A stretch of 64,000 nucleotides of DNA from Bolinopsis microptera (Eukaryota; Ctenophora; Tentaculata; Lobata; Bolinopsidae), in contig NC_087084.1 of assembly GCF_026151205.1 (NCBI RefSeq), positions 968,312 through 1,032,311 of the forward strand, read 5' to 3'. Position 1 is the stretch's first letter. Each line of letters opens with the position of its first letter. This document shows positions 37,559-53,041 of the stretch, piece after piece. A program made the translations under genes and the position numbers. The notes under the pieces were generated by a model. That model did not search any database. It was not told the origin of the DNA and worked only from the letters and a program-made list of their open reading frames with translations.

Positions 37559-40500
37559 GGACCCCATTCTTCCTAAAATTGCCAAATCCTTAAAGTCCAG
37601 ACCATCTGGCATTTCCTTCTCAACCTCAACAGAAGACTAAATTTTTATTGACATTGTACTGTAATTTCACTTTCCCACCCATACCTCCCCCACCCTCCAT
37701 CCCTGACACCACTCAATCACATATAAGCATGTCCACCACATCACATTCAGCTGACGACGATTAACACATGTTTATTGAAAGCTTCTACAAGTTAAATCAT
37801 CGTATCTCTTATATGTTTCTAACCCAACTCCACTCAGTTTTATTTTGATACGCAACTCCACCCCTATGGATCAGACAGCAAACAGTGCAGAATCCACAGA
37901 AACACCTAATCAACACATCAATCCTACCACCCAACTTTCATTTAATGACTCACTCATATCACTATTTGGACAGCATGCATCCACACTGGCCAAAACCACC
38001 TCTCACAGCATAGAACACATGGCCATTAACTCATGTCACATATCATTCCTGAAAGCCTGCCGTGATCACTCACTCATCCCTAAGGGACTCAGACTCACCA
38101 CCCACTATCCACCAAACGCTCAACTGAAGTCCTCACTCACGCATCTAACCTCCTCATCACTGAAAGACTCAACCACTATCGCCTCAAATATGCACAACAC
38201 AAACGCACTTATGAGCACAACCTCAGACACATAGAATCACTCATAACCCCTCAATATTTTCAGAAACTAGGACACCTCAACACCAAAAAATCTTCATACA
38301 CCCACAGAAAACAACTCCTTACTCACCAAAAGAAGTTCGCGGTACTACTCTCAGAATACGACACCCCCTTCCTCTCACCCTACGACACTCTTAAAACGCT
38401 CGACATACCCTCTCCCACATTTCATGGTCCTCTCCTCAAGACCTCACCTACCCCCAAGAAAGACAACACAGCCAAAACAGTGATCAACCTCTCTGGACAG
38501 ACCCTCTCCACAGCTGAAACTGACGTCCTCTCCCTTGGACTGAAGTTTGTCCCGACACCCACCTCAGACCCTACCCCCGACCTGCTCCCTCATACAGAAT
38601 ATCACTAAACAACTAGGAGAGGCATGGAAGCCTCAGCCACATATCAGGTCACCTCTGTATTATCTAAATTTGACAATAACGTGACATGACCACCGACAAT
38701 TTGACTCCACAACAACGTACCGCTCTTAAATCTTTAAAATCTAAGAAATCTGAATTGAAATTTCTTCCTGCTGATAGGGGGCAACGCCACTGTTGTACTG
38801 ACTCACGATCAATACATAACCAAAGTTACCGACCACTTATCCTCAGGTAGTTACACCCTCTTAACGAAAGGACCCCACTCAATCCGTCACCACTAAACTA
38901 CAGAAAGTCCTCAAGAAACTACACACCGACAAGAAGATCACGACCGACCTTTACCACAAGATGCGCAACCTACATCCTAGATGGCCTCAACTTTACGGAC
39001 AACCTAAGATACACAAACCCGGCGCACCTATCCGTCCCGTAGTCAGCTTCTACAACACCCCCCTACAAGCCCTCCACAAAGTCCTCGCTTCTTTCCTCAA
39101 ACCCCTAGCCCAGAACCCCTTACGCCTCAAAGACTCTTCCGACTTCAAACACCGCTTCGACTCCTCTCTCAATCCCTCCTTCCACTACCACGCCTCCTTA
39201 GACGTCCAATCCTTGTACACCTCCTGTGACATGCGCCTAGCCCTCAAAACTGTCATCTCCTCCTTTGAACAGAACCCCTCTCGTCTTCCCCCCAATGTCA
39301 CCACCACCACCATAGGCTCCCTTATCAACTTTTGCCTTGACAACTCATACCTTGAATTCAACGGCTCCTTCTACTCCCAAGACGAAGGAGGTACAATGGG
39401 ATCCCCCCTCATTGTTGAACTAGCTGAAATCCGCCTTGCTGAAATCGAACCTTAGCTTTATCTCTGTCCCTGACCCTCCGAACACTTACTCCCCATTTCG
39501 TTGACGACGGCCTTGGATCTTTCAGAGACAGAAACCACGCAGAATCCTCCTTACATTCCTTAACTCCCTTACTGAAGACCACAACATTACCCAAGAACAT
39601 CCTCTACGACGGAACTATATCCCTTCCTGACGTTTATCATCCACCCCTGACAATCCACATCAGTCTACAGAAAACCCACCCACACCCACCTTTACACCAA
39701 GTACTCTCCTCCTGCACCACCAACTCATCTAAGAACGCAGTCATCCGATCACTGACCCAAAGGAGCCCACACATCTGCTTCACCCCAACACCTTGACGAC
39801 GAAACTCCAGACAGTACGGACACGTTGCCTCCAGAACGCTTCCCTCCTCACCGCACTCACCACCATCATGACTAAAGTACAACGGAAATTTCACCAACCC
39901 CCCTCGCCACCAATCCTAGCCTCATTCAACCGACATACCCGTGAACATGCCCTTAGTGTTTTCCTCCTCCTTCCACCCTCCCTATCGAAACCCATCTCCA
40001 AATACTCGACAACACGAACATCAATACATCACCCACTCCTCTGCTACCTCCCTCACGCAACCTCCTCACCAAACGAAGACCACCCCCCATCAACCTCACT
40101 CAACACCATCTACGAAATTTCCTGCTCACAGTGTCCCTCCAAATACCGACAGCCTACAACCCTTGTCCACCGCATGAAGAACACGAACGAATGTGTAAGA
40201 CTCAACAACCGCCATCGACAATCCACAGACAGAATCAAATCAGCCCCTGCACACATGCCCTGACCACCGCCACCACCATCTCCTGGAACAAATCGAAGTC
40301 CTCAAATCCCTCACCTCACCACCAACTTGACCTCTCAAACCATGCAGCTATACAAATACGACAACCTTCCATGAACAAACAGACCGCGTCACCCAAATGA
40401 TTCTCTCTGGACCCCCATTCTTCCTAAAAGATTGCCAAATCCTTAAAGTCCAGACCATCTGGCATTTCCTTCTCAACCTCAACAAAGACTAAATTTTATT

Positions 40501-40696
40501 GACATTTGTACTGTAATTTCACTTTCCCCCACCCTACTCCACCCAAACAACGACCTCCATCCTGACACCACTCAATCACATATAACATTGTCCACCACAT
40601 CACATTCAGCTGACGACGATTAACACATGTTTACATTGAAAGCTTCTACAAGTTAATCAGCGTATCTCTTATATTTTCTAACCTAACTCCACTCAG
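37559..40696 (+). pseudogene. Penelope-like element, degenerate mirror copy
   Basis: Same insertion point as the left copy: it lies between TTTAGATTG at 37558 and TTTAGATTGACG at about 40697. The first ~550 bp, including 129 codons from the start, are clean. From ~38100 single-base losses and gains break the frame many times; a clean 164-codon piece (38961-39455) still shows the RT core up to GGTMGSPL. Losses in homopolymer runs suggest sequencing error rather than natural decay. Confidence 0.85.
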
Positions 40697-41445
40697 TTTA
40701 GATTGACGTGGTATCTAGAGTGGTAATCGGGCAAGATCCGGAAGTGACTCTGCAATGTAGGCATATTTAATAAGTATCTTCATCAAAAGACTTCCGTCTA
40801 CTTCAAGAGTTGAATGTTTGTTTCCTCCAGAAATGGCTTCCTTGGACCGTGGTGAACTTTTTTACCTGAACTCTCCCGTACTATTTTGCCAGTCACTGTT
40901 GCTGGTTTTCTGTCAATTCCAGATAACACCAGGATATGGTTGTATCAGAGCTTTCCACACTTCTATTATCACTGATTTCAACATCTAAGTAAGTTAGATA
41001 AATGAATATTGCTAATTTGAAACAATACACCGCCTCCTATTATCATTTAGTTTATCTGGTATGAATTGAATTTGAAATTTGGCTGTGCGATAGAAATGAG
41101 TACCGAATGAAAAACGAAGTTGCAAGATAAACTGTTTGCGTTGAAAACGTACCATAAACGTTTAGATTGACGGTGGTATCTCGAGTGGCTGGAATCGGCA
41201 AAGATCCGGAAGTGACTCTGCAAGTGTAAGCAGTATCGTCGTTCACAAAGAGTTCCGTCTACAGCAAGAGTTGATGTTTGTGTCCCTCCAGAATGGCTAC
41301 CTTGGACAGCGGTGAACTTTTCAGCTGGACACTGGTCCTGTACTAGTCGCCAGGTCACTGTTGCTGTTTCTGTCAATCCAGTGATTACACAGGATATGGT
41401 TGTATCAGAGCCCTTTTCTTCACATCTTATTCAATGATTCAACAT
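40697..41445 (-). pseudogene. Ig exons B' and A', error-rich mirror copies
   Basis: Exon B' (about 40697-40984) and A' (about 41153-41445) align throughout with exons B and A but carry several indels each, so no full frame survives. A relic matching 27301-27351 follows at ~41618-41670. Confidence 0.75.
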
Positions 41446-41769
41446 CTGAGTATGTTTGATAAATAAATACTCTCCAATTTGAAATTAATGACACTCGCAG
41501 ATATTATCATTTATTTTGTCTGGTATGAACTAATGTGTAATGGGCTGTGAGATAGAAATCAGAAATGAGTACATAATCAATAAACTTTTGCTAGATAACT
41601 TTTAGCGATGAAAAACGACCATAAACGTAAGATTGACGGTGTATCCGAGTGCAGGAATTGGGCAAAGATGTTGGATGATTAAATATATAGGTTTGTTTGC
41701 TTGATTGGATAAAACCTCATTAAATATACTGTGACCACACCCAGATTTAGAAACAGTACTTTAACAAAA

Positions 41770-42260
41770 ACGGGGGGGGGGGGCTAATTCAAAATGCGAA
41801 TCCTTTTTCTCAATACGTGCTTCTATAACGTACCATAATTCCTACTTCAATCCGGTACGTACGATTAAACGTTGACGGTAGATCACGAAAGAAATCTTTT
41901 CTCCGACAGCCGAATGTAAATTCGCATTTGTAAACACTCATCATTTTTATCAACATCCGAGTCAGTGTATTTGACTTCTGAAGCTCATTGTCCGAAATAT
42001 AAGGGGGGGGGGGGGTAAAGATAATAAAATTTGGGGGGGGTTGGGAGTTGGTTTGGAATGGGGGGGGGGGGGGGGGGGGGGGGTTTGTTTTTTTTTGGGA
42101 ATTTTAATGTGTTTTTGTGTGGGGGTTTTTGGGTTTTTTTGTTTTTTTGTAGCAGGGGGTTTGGTTTTGGGAATTGTTTGTAAGGGGGGATAGAGTTTTA
42201 AAATAGGGGGATATAAGATTAAAAGGGTATTGGTTGGATTGGGGGAAATTGGAAGATTTT
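41770..42260 (-). other. Corrupted stretch with long G runs where exon 23' should be
   Basis: Positions 42001-42083 contain several runs of 8-20 or more G, followed by G/T-rich sequence unlike either flank. Recognisable remains of exon 23 are found only up to ~41995. This looks like failed base calling or consensus, not biology. Confidence 0.75.
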
Positions 42261-45200
42261 TATTGTTTTAATGAAATTTAGGTGGGTCGAGAATGAGCGG
42301 ATAAAAGACAGGTGGTGTGGTGTTTGATTATCTCTGTAATTAAAATTATGACATAAAGCATGAAATATTTGGGTACCATATGGTTTCCTATGACATCTTT
42401 TACTCAGACTCCAAATATCCCAACACAACTTACTCCTAACAAAAGGTTTACTTCTCGCTTGAAGACTGCATCTCCAAGGTTGAGTGGTTGAGTGTATGTC
42501 GCAGGCAATAGTAACACCATTGTCAATCCATTGATCACCGCGTCCAATAGTGTACGTGTACTCATTTCCAGTTTGTGCTCCTAAAGGGAAGAATAGAAAA
42601 TAAGATGGCCGAAATTTTCATTGAAGATCAAACAATTTTAAAGAAATGGTTATAGTGCATTCGACAAGATACATGTTTTTTTATAATATTGATAAAATAA
42701 TTTTTACCAGCTCCTTTGAATACCTTCACCACTACTGAATATTTGGAACGCTTTCGATACTAGAGCAGTGTTAGTATAGGTTGAAACAGTACAGGTGAAA
42801 ATAACATCTTCCCCTGGCCACCACACCCTTCGAAACGAGGTCTGGCGAACCATCTGAATTAAAGATTAATTAAGTATATTATTGTTTATGCATATGTTAA
42901 TACTGATGAGTCATGATTACATGAGTCAGGGGTTGAAGGTGCTATACCTACAATCTAAAGTTAGTGTTGTAAAATTAATGTCTGACTTAGTTTTCCAAAA
43001 CAGCTGTATACGCACATGCTTAGTAGTAAGAACATAAACGTGAACACCCGATTATAGGTGGTGTGGTAGGGTTGAGAATCCCGCCCACTTTTTTGGTCAG
43101 TTTCGCCGGGCTCATGTCTTCCGTCGAGAGAGCAATTAGTGTCTACAGAAAACTGATAACCTAGCGAGGCCAATCCGAACCACATCTTCCGTCAGAGTGT
43201 TGCTGGGTCAGCTGGTTAATGAACGGATTGGCCTGAGAAAGGCCATAAGTCCCTGTATCACAAGCAACCACCGAGGTAGGGGATTTGGATCCGATCCGTC
43301 ACACCCTGGATCTTGATTGTCGCCCTCGACCCAACAGAGTGGTGCACTGTCGAAGGCCTGTCACCCAGTTTCGGTGGTATCTCTCCCTCTCCACCCCTTT
43401 GATCATTGTATCCCTCTTTGAGACATAACCACCGCCTGCCCGTTTTCCCTCTATTGTTGTGACCTTTATGGTAGCGGCGAAAGCCATTCCATTTTTTATC
43501 AATGGAGACCGTTTTTCATTCTTTCCTTGCCATGCCGCGCACTTTGCGCGCATTTTTCCTTTGTCTACTTTCACCCTTACAACTCTTCATCACGCAGACT
43601 TTTACAGACCATTCCAGGATCTCTGGTGAGTTGGCATCCACTAGTGGAAATCGCCGACTTATTAGAGAGCAGGGAACACTAAGGCTGTCCCTAACGGGGC
43701 GCCCCAGTCAGTTGTTTCCACCGCAGAACCCGACCGACCTCTCCTAGCTACTAGGACAGACTGTAGAATACTGACTAAAAGACGCATTCCAACCCATGCA
43801 GAGATGCTATAGCGGAGGTAGACTTCCTAGATTCGACTAGCCACTAAACCCGCACGAACATAAAATTTTATCTACAATTCGTGAGACAGGCACAAACAAA
43901 ATTTTAATCAAATCATTATCCACCCTCACACATGGATCAGTATAAAGATCAGCTCTACTTCTGATCACAGAACCATCTCCTCCTCACCGACCTGTTACTT
44001 AGAGCGTCCTCACCCAACTCCCCCCTCTTGACCCTCAGATTCACTCCATTTCTCTCAAACTTTCCTCAGGCTTAACATCACTTCGTCCCGCCCTCAACGG
44101 ACTAGAACGAAAGCTACATCTCACTCTATCCTTCTCTCCGCCCACTCAAGAAAACTTCCACCTCTTTTCCTTTAGATATGCTACACTTTTAGACATGTAA
44201 CACCAGCCTCACCAACCTGTCACAATCATCAAAACGATTTTATCCTCGAACCTCGGAAGCCCTAGTTACAGAACCTACTCCCTCCTAAATCTGACACACT
44301 ATTGGGTACACTAGACAGCTCGTGAAGAACAATCTTGCAGGAGCGGGTTCGTCCTCTATCTTAACTCAAGTGACTATTTCAGGAAACATTTCCACCAACA
44401 CCACAATCATCATCCAGGAAGATTGCTGGCTGTTACTCCACCTCTGCATTTCACCTCCCGAAGACCAACTACGCAGCTACAAGAGCTCCACATCTGCATC
44501 GACAGCTAAGCAGTTCTTCATGCTTTATCGGGCACCAACACCCAATCACTCATCATAGACACTCTAGGAAGCCCTCAACGCAGTTAAAGGACACTCTCCG
44601 TCACCCCCCACGGGTACCGGCGCATTGTGAATTCAGCAATCATCAATTCAAGACAAAGGCCGGCATCTCCTCCCACTGGACCTCCTCCTTTGGCCTCCTT
44701 ACGCGCTCACTCCTCTCTTTCTTAATCATTACTAGACATAACTTTTTCCACCTCACATTTTATCGTATATTACTCGTTTTGCGATCCTCACTGTTTTCCA
44801 CCCATTCTACATTAGTAGTTTCTTTTGACACACACCTTGACTTTAAAAAGTTAAGACGACAAATAGAGACTAAGTAAGAATTCTGACTAGCACATCTATT
44901 CACAGATGCAGTCATCTCAATATTTCCAAAACAAACTGGCAACGACCCAACAGCATTGCAAATATGTATGTGACGAACAATGAAACTACGAGCACACTTA
45001 CTCACAACTTGTCCCGCATACACCTTACACAGAAAAACTCCTTTGTAACTATACCATACAGAGCGGATACCTTCCATCACACCTAGCCTTCTCTATCCAT
45101 TTATTAACACGTGGTGATCGCTAAGAGCTACCAAGTATCTAGATTTCTAAGAACCTCCCTAGACCTTTGGATAATAGCCTTAGTAATCGTAAATTGTCCC

Positions 45201-48200
45201 TCTAACACGATCACTCTCCCCTCCCCGATTGTTTCCCAAGACTTGCAACAGGTTCCTGCTAGCCTGCAGTTCTAAGAGCTCATTAGTCACAGACAGCGGC
45301 ACTTCTACTTGACGCAATGCGTGTCTCTCTCTCCCTCCCCTCTCTTTCTTGATTGCGGAAGGGACAACCACGTTACTTACACAGTTACTTTTATTTCTCA
45401 TCACATGATTCATGACCTCCCCAGCCCTCTATATCTTTAACATGATACCTCCCAGACCATAGTATACCCATACTAAGACATTTCTCAACTCCTCGATACA
45501 GCAAACAATAACAACACGAAAAGAAAAGAAATATAGACAAGATTACGACAGCCATGACTCTTACAAAAAGACAACAGAAGGAACATCCCGGTTTGAACCT
45601 TTCAGAACTATGCATCTTATATCGGTATATGTATTGTATCTATTTATTACCTATTGTCATTTTTTTATCTTTGCTAGTTATCAGGTTTTTGGGTACCGGG
45701 CCAACCTGGTTACCCTGCTACGGGCCGTTTCCCCTGCGTTCTGCAGGTCTAGTTGTACCCATGATATAAATAGTTTTTGGTGATCTTACCAAAGAACTGG
45801 CAAACACTATTCATAAAATTTGCTAATCCACTATCCAGCACTACAAAATGAAATGCCAAAAGAGACCTTTCAATTGAAAAAAATGAACACGAATATTTTC
45901 TGATTGACAAATTCCCTCGAGACCAGTGGTGGTAGTAAGGTCATACCAAAAAGAATTATTTTCAATAGAACTCAGTAGATTGTCTATTAAGGCAACAGTA
46001 TGTAACTGACTTTTGCCCACCCTATAGGTTTGATGATCATACCCGCGACAACATTGAGTTTCCATGTTGCAGAGAGAGCGGGATTATTTTCTCGAAACAC
46101 TCAATAGTGACATACGTTCAGCTTTGTCAAGGATGACAGCGACCAAGTGGACTTCCTTATTTGTTGTCAGTATTGTAGTTATCCGCCGAGTCAGATGTTC
46201 GTCAGAACAACGTATCTTGTCGTTCTCAGTATAGTCGTCAGCATTTTTCTCCACATCAGGTTGACACCTTCCTCGCTATCACTTACACAAGTGAAGCATC
46301 GCTGATTCTCCTGACGGTACTTATGGCGTACTCGCTGGATATTTATCTCGATACTGAATAAAGACTTATGAGATCAATAAGTAAAAAAATACATTCTCTT
46401 CAAAACTTATAAAATTAAAAAAAGGTACGGGAAAATAGCAGAGACATCGATTTCTGTTCATCATAAATCGGCAGTTATGACTTATTTAAAGTAAGCTAAT
46501 TAAAATAAATATTTTGTGACTTACTGGCACTTTGTTGTGGGTTTTACTGGGTAAGGTCCAGCCGGCTGAAGACCGGATATAAAGCATACAAGTGTACTCA
46601 CCGCTGCCGTCCATGTCAAGAGCAAAGTAATCGTCAACTCCATTAGAACTCACTTTTTCCTGACGTGTCTTCTGCATCTGCTATTGGTCTCCTCAGCGAC
46701 TGAACTCCCTAAAACCACGTTAAAGGTTGTTTGTATCTGGTCGACTGTGTTCCACTCTGCCTACAGAAGCCCAGACTACTCTCCCCCCAGCAGACCTTCA
46801 GTTGATTCAGCAAGCTCTTGTATCCAGACATCACATCAAGAGTAGTAGAATCGAATTCATCCGCAACAATTGTAGCATTCAAACTCCTGCATCCTTATCT
46901 GTTAGAATCAACCACGGTATTCGTACTCAGCATCGTCTGCCGAGTCATAGCAACCTCCTATTTGCTGCAACTTGCCCTGGTTCCGTCCCAGAAGTAAGGT
47001 CACTCATCCACCTCGCGAGATCCCAGCTGAACATGAGAAATTAACGGTAACACCAACCCCATAGGGTACAGTAAATTCTTTGTCGGGTTCGTAAAATCTC
47101 GAATCACTATGTTTTTCAAGTTAACATCGAGGAAAAAAAAAGAAATGCAACCGGTTTGAAGTAGGTCCATCAGAAAAGTACAAATATCACAGGTTGACTG
47201 GCTGCGGTCAGCATCGGTTTGGAAGAGTCAGAATGTAATTGGTTAACATTATTAATCTGGTTATACCGGACGGAGCAAACCCTGTTGCCCAGACCATGTT
47301 ACACGGTATAGTGTCCACTCGACTCAATTGTACATTGACAATTGAACCCGTCTCTCGGTAGCTGTAGATATGGCATCGAAGTAATTATCGTGACCGAGCC
47401 GTACAACAAGGTTTCCTTCAAACTTATAGATATCTCGCGTTGTGAATATGAGAATGCACACGTGTATTTCCCAGCAAGAGTGACTGCATATTGGCACAAG
47501 ATATAGTCAATAGATTTCCATTTTCCGCTATTGATCTGAGAATCAGTTACTATCTATCCCACCTCGTTTTTTAGTGCGTGTTTACCGATGTATCTCTTCA
47601 GTTAGTTGAGGTACTGCATTGTGATGTATACTTAACACTGATTTAATGAATTGTAAAGATACAAGTCCCAGATACATCCACAGCCCAAGTAAAGTACTAA
47701 ATAAGTAACAACTTAAAGACCTAACGAACCATATACTTACCATGCAGTAGAAATCAGACAGCCCCCTCAACAAAGAATGCAGACTCACCATGCAGTTAGA
47801 AGCAGGACAGCCCCCTCAACAAGGAATGCAGACTCACCATGCATAGAAGCAGGGACAGCCCCTCAACAAAGGAATGCAACTTACCAAGCAGTAAAAGTAG
47901 GACATCCCCAGGCAGCTCCTACTCCTAGTTCGCAATAAAGGAACAGAATCCTTCCCAATCGAGTTAGTAGTTCGCATCAGTGGCGTAACAATCCTAGAGA
48001 AATGAAATTAAATTGAACAACAGAAGCAGGATATATAGAATATAGTCAATCAATCTAAATTAAAATAATCTTACGCGAATGGTACACTTTGACATATGGT
48101 CTTTTTTCTACATACCTTACGAGACAATTTAATTATTATCCTCGACGAAATTCCGGTGACCTAAATGATTTGGGAACGAAACATGGGATTTTTTTCCGAA

Positions 48201-50854
48201 AACCTACTCATTTTGTACCCCAAACTAAATTATGGTATTTTGGTGATTTTTGTCATTTTCTTTTTACTTTACAAAAAAAAAACCCCTACGTAATTTGAGA
48301 AAAATCATGAAATAAAATATGAAATTTGAAAAAGTACAAGTCATTTTCTTCTTGATCTTCCTTTAGGGACGTTTCTCTCTACAGTGTAGTCCATGTAATA
48401 CTAGTGTTCATTTGTTAGATGAATCATATTGTGATAACTTACTATATTGGTAGTAAATCGAACAAAGTCATGAATAAAATAAAAATACGTGAAAATATTT
48501 GGGGGAAAAAATTATGGGACCTAATTTTTTGGTATTCCAGAAAAAATTGTATTTCGGAAACCACCGACTTCGTACCTTGATACAATATGTCTCGAAGTAT
48601 ATGTTAGACGTTTCGGGATTAGACCCTCTGTAAGCCATTTAACTCAAACTTTTGTTGCCAAATTATACTACAAATACCTCGAAGAGTAGAGTTGTAGGAA
48701 GATTCCAGGGTTCCTTGCGGGAGATTTGTGGAGAAGAAAAACACACACTTGATAACTTATTGTGGCTTCTGTGAGTATTCTCGTCCGGATATTGTTAAGT
48801 GGTTTTTTCTGAGAATTTTTTTGTGAAAAAAATTAAATATTTTACCTGGTTTGTTGTCAGGGCCGAATAAAAATATCCAAAAAATATCCCAACAAGTAAA
48901 AAATGTAGTTAAAACTTTCTTATTTGTTGAAGCATGGAACACTCCTGTGGTACAGAAAAACGTTACAGCATAATCGCTGAAGTCTTCACTGAAACCGTCA
49001 CTCTCCACTGAAACGGTACCGGTCGTTGGTACCGCGTCAATACAGCTGAATTATCCACTGAGGCCTGATACAGACAATTGTTTGCGCATCGTGCGCCGTC
49101 ATGAGATTGCTGAAAATAATCAGTTTAGGAGAAATATTGTAAAAAAGGGCCTGAGGAGAAACAAGGAAGTATTGATAAAGACAAAGGAGGAAATATTATT
49201 AACAACATCTTACAGCATGACAACAAAGGTTGCTTTCGAGGCCACGCATTGTTGTACAGAGTCCTGTTATTGAAGTTCACGAAACAATTTTAGCTAGCAT
49301 TCCGCTGTTTTCGTGCGACTTTTACTGTCAACGTGCTCTCCATGTGCCATCGCAAAGTAGATCCTTAGATTACGGAATACATCATTGTCTCCCCCGAATG
49401 AAATACTAAGACCGACCCACCTTGTCCTGGCTAGTATGACCCGATACTAATAACTGATTTACCTGGCACACTAAAATTCTTTACATACCCAACCAATTTT
49501 TCATGTATCCTTAACGTCAACGGTTGACCACCCGGTAGTCTAGCTTCGTTCCATTTATCCCCATCTAAATTCCAGGAGATGCTCTCACTACCGTCATCTC
49601 CCTTGTAAGTGCGAGGATAAAATACCTTAGTAAAACCTTGGAACCTTGCAATAATCGGCTGGACATGGTTCACCAGAGTGATCTCGTCTAGTTTTTTGTT
49701 GAGCTCTTGAAGATTTCATATTAAGACAGGCGATTTGAGTGTGGTTTCCGGTTAAATTGACAATATATGAGTTTGAGATTTATCTTATTTCGAACTTATA
49801 ATATTATTTGGAAATTATTGAACATGAATTAATTCATGCTAATCAACAATAAAACATAGTAAAAGGCCTTACTAAAAAATGAAGCTTCACACAAAATATT
49901 AAAAAACTATAATAACATGATGCAGTAAGAATAGAAATTGAAGTGAAACAGTTGAGAGAATGTGCAAGTTGCCAGGAATGAGGCAAGTTGCCAGAATGTG
50001 GAAAGTTGCCCAGGAATGTGGCAAGTTGCCGGAATAGTGGCAAGATTGCCCAGAATGTGGCAAGTTGCCATGAATGTTGCACTAGTTGGCCAGGAATGTG
50101 GTCAATTGCCCAGAATGTGGCACTAGTGCCAGAAATGTGGCACTAGTTTGCTAAGAATGTGGCACTAGTTGCCAGAAATGTGGCACATTTGCTAGAATGT
50201 GGGCACTAGTTTCCGAGGAATGAGGCAAGTTTGCCAGAAATGTGGCCCTATTTGCTAGGAATGTGCACTAGTAGCAAGAAATGTGGCACTAGTTGCTAGA
50301 ATTTGCACTAGTTGCCAGTAATGTGCAAGTTTCCAAGGAAAGTGGCCACTAGTTGCCAGAATTGGCAAGTTTTCCAGGAATGTGGGCACTAGTTGCCAAA
50401 ATGTGGCACTATTGCTAGGAATGTGGCACTAGTTGCCAGAATGTGGCACTAGTTGCTAGAGCATTTGGCAAGTAGCCAGGAATAACTACCTCTAAAAAGA
50501 GATCAACAGGAGCGCTTTCCCGAAGTATGTTTTACCATCTAACATGTATTCTGCTTTACAACTTGTAAACACCAGCATAATCATGGGGGCACTGAAACAC
50601 ACATATCGCATCAGTTTTACGTTATTGTCGGCGAAAAACGTTCATCTGATGATCAATAACAAAATAAAATCACTAACAAATCTATCATCGACATTCTAAC
50701 ACTGTCGTATACAGAGTGGAGCTGAAAACAGGCTCTCATCACCCATCGGATGTACTGATCTTCAACCAATTCATCTCCCAACCTGCTGTCTCTAGTATCC
50801 AGAGACTTGACCGGTTATCCGCGGGTTTCTTTACCTCAGTCAGATCTTAATTCC

Positions 50855-51582
50855 ATACACATATTACACATAGTACACATATGACCATATTACACATAGT
50901 TACAACATATTACACATATTACACATATTACACATATTAACACATAATTACACATAATTACACTTAATTACACATTAATTACACATATTTAGCACATATT
51001 TACACATAATTACACATAATTACACATAATTACACATAATTACACATAATTACACATAATTACACATAATTATACATAATTACACATAATTACACATAAT
51101 TACACAAAGTTACATATAATTACACATAATTACACATAATTACACATAATTACACATAATTACACATAATTACACATAATTACACATAATTACACATAAT
51201 TACACATAATTACACATAATTACACATAATTACACATAATTACACATAATTACACATAAATACACATAATTACACATAATTACGACAATAAAACACATTA
51301 ATACACATATAACACATATTACACATAATTACACATAATTACACATAATTACACATAATTACACATAATAACACATAATTACACATAATTACACATAATT
51401 ACACAATTACACATTTACACATATACACATATTACACATATTAGCACATATTACACATATTACACATATTACACATATTACACGAATATTTACACATATA
51501 ACACATATTACACATATTACACATATTACACATCTACACATATTGAACACATATTACACATATTACACATATTACACATATT
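50855..51582 (-). repeat. 9-bp satellite, right arm (degraded)
   Basis: Mirror of 17541-18240. Units read as ACACATATT, or as ACACATAATT with an extra base across most of the array. A consistent one-base insertion per unit is typical of a homopolymer or base-calling bias. Confidence 0.85.
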
Positions 51583-52114
51583 GGCTGTCTCCGTATCCAT
51601 GAAGACAGTGCCGGGTTATCCAGCGGGTTCTTTACCTTGCACGACACAAACAACCGTACTCCACCTGTTAGGAAGCCTAGCCTTACTGTTATCCTCGCTG
51701 ATACCGAAGTTCTGGGAATAGGGTAGAAAATTTTCAGGATGCAATTACTATAGGGAGGTTTTGTTGAGGATCTTTTGAACTTCAGCTTTTCGGCACGCTG
51801 ATTATTTAGCTGTAATGGAATAAAAATAAAATGAAATCCAGTAATTCATCAAATCTGTATTTTAGCATTACCAATTATCAGTGAAAACAAATAGGAAAAT
51901 ACATACATTGCGTGCTCTCTAATAAAATCTAAACCGATCAAAGAACTGTTACTACCCAGAACGTGACCTGCCAGCGACAGTACTTCCACAGTTGTTTCCC
52001 CGATCGTGGCAATGCACTTATAAGATCCCGAGTCGACATATTTGAGCACTGCTAATTCTAATTCACGCGAGAGTTATTAACAGTGTAGTGGATTTTGATT
52101 TTCAGGCGTTGGGT

Positions 52115-52675
52115 TGATACAACCCCCTCAACGGTTTTTTAGCTCCTGTAATAAAGGTGGGATTTGATTCAACACTCCCCTCACCGGTTTTAGTCCTGTA
52201 AATAAAGGTAGGTTGATTCACGCGCCCCCACCTCAACGATTTATTCCTGTAATATAGGTGGAGTATTCGAATTCAACCGCCCTCAACGTTTTGTCCTGTA
52301 TAAAGTGGGTTTGATTCACCCCTCAACGGTTTTAGTCCCTGTAATAAGGTGGGGTTTGATTCAACCCCCTCAACGGTTTTAGGTCCTGTATTAAAGGTTG
52401 GTTTGAATTAACCCCCTCAACGGTTTTAGTCCTGTAATAATGCGTGGTTGAATTTAACCCCCTCAACGTTTTTAGTCCTGTAATAAAGGTGGGTTTGTTC
52501 TACCCCCTCAACGTTTTAGCCTTAATACAGGTTGGAAATTGATCAAACCCCCTCACGTTATTTAGTCCCTGTAATAAAGGTGGTTTTGATTTAACCCCCA
52601 CACAGGTTATAGTCCCTGTTAATAAAGTCGGTTTGATTCACCCCCTCAACGTTTAGTCCTGTAAAAAAGGTGGAT
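52115..52675 (-). repeat. 46-bp acceptor satellite, right arm (degraded)
   Basis: About 12 units of CCTCAACGGTTTTAGTCCTG plus TAATAAAGGTGGG with many indels; mirror of 16464-17010. Confidence 0.85.
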
Positions 52676-53041
52676 AGACTTCGCTATGTGTGCGGAAAAT
52701 ACAGTTTAATCAGTATTAAACTATAACAGACAAATTGTGGTGAAACAAGTAAACGATTTAATGTAATTGTATGAAGTAATCAATCAAGATAATTTTGTAA
52801 ACATTTTCGAAGGTGTGTAAATTTATCAGCAAAAAAAAAAGCAATAGATCGAAAAGTTGATACAACTAAGAAAACAACCAAATTAAAGAAAGAGAAAAAC
52901 TGATTCCATTTTAACTAATCTATTTTAACACTGAATCAATTTAAACTGAATCTAATTTAAGTGAATCTATTTTAACTGAATCTATTTTAACTGAATCTAT
53001 TTCACTGAATCTATTTTTAACTGAATCTATTTTAACTACAG

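Noticed and set aside
38961-40400. Several short RT and GIY-YIG frames taken as separate genes
   Set aside because: They are pieces of one Penelope copy broken by indels in the error-rich part of the right arm.
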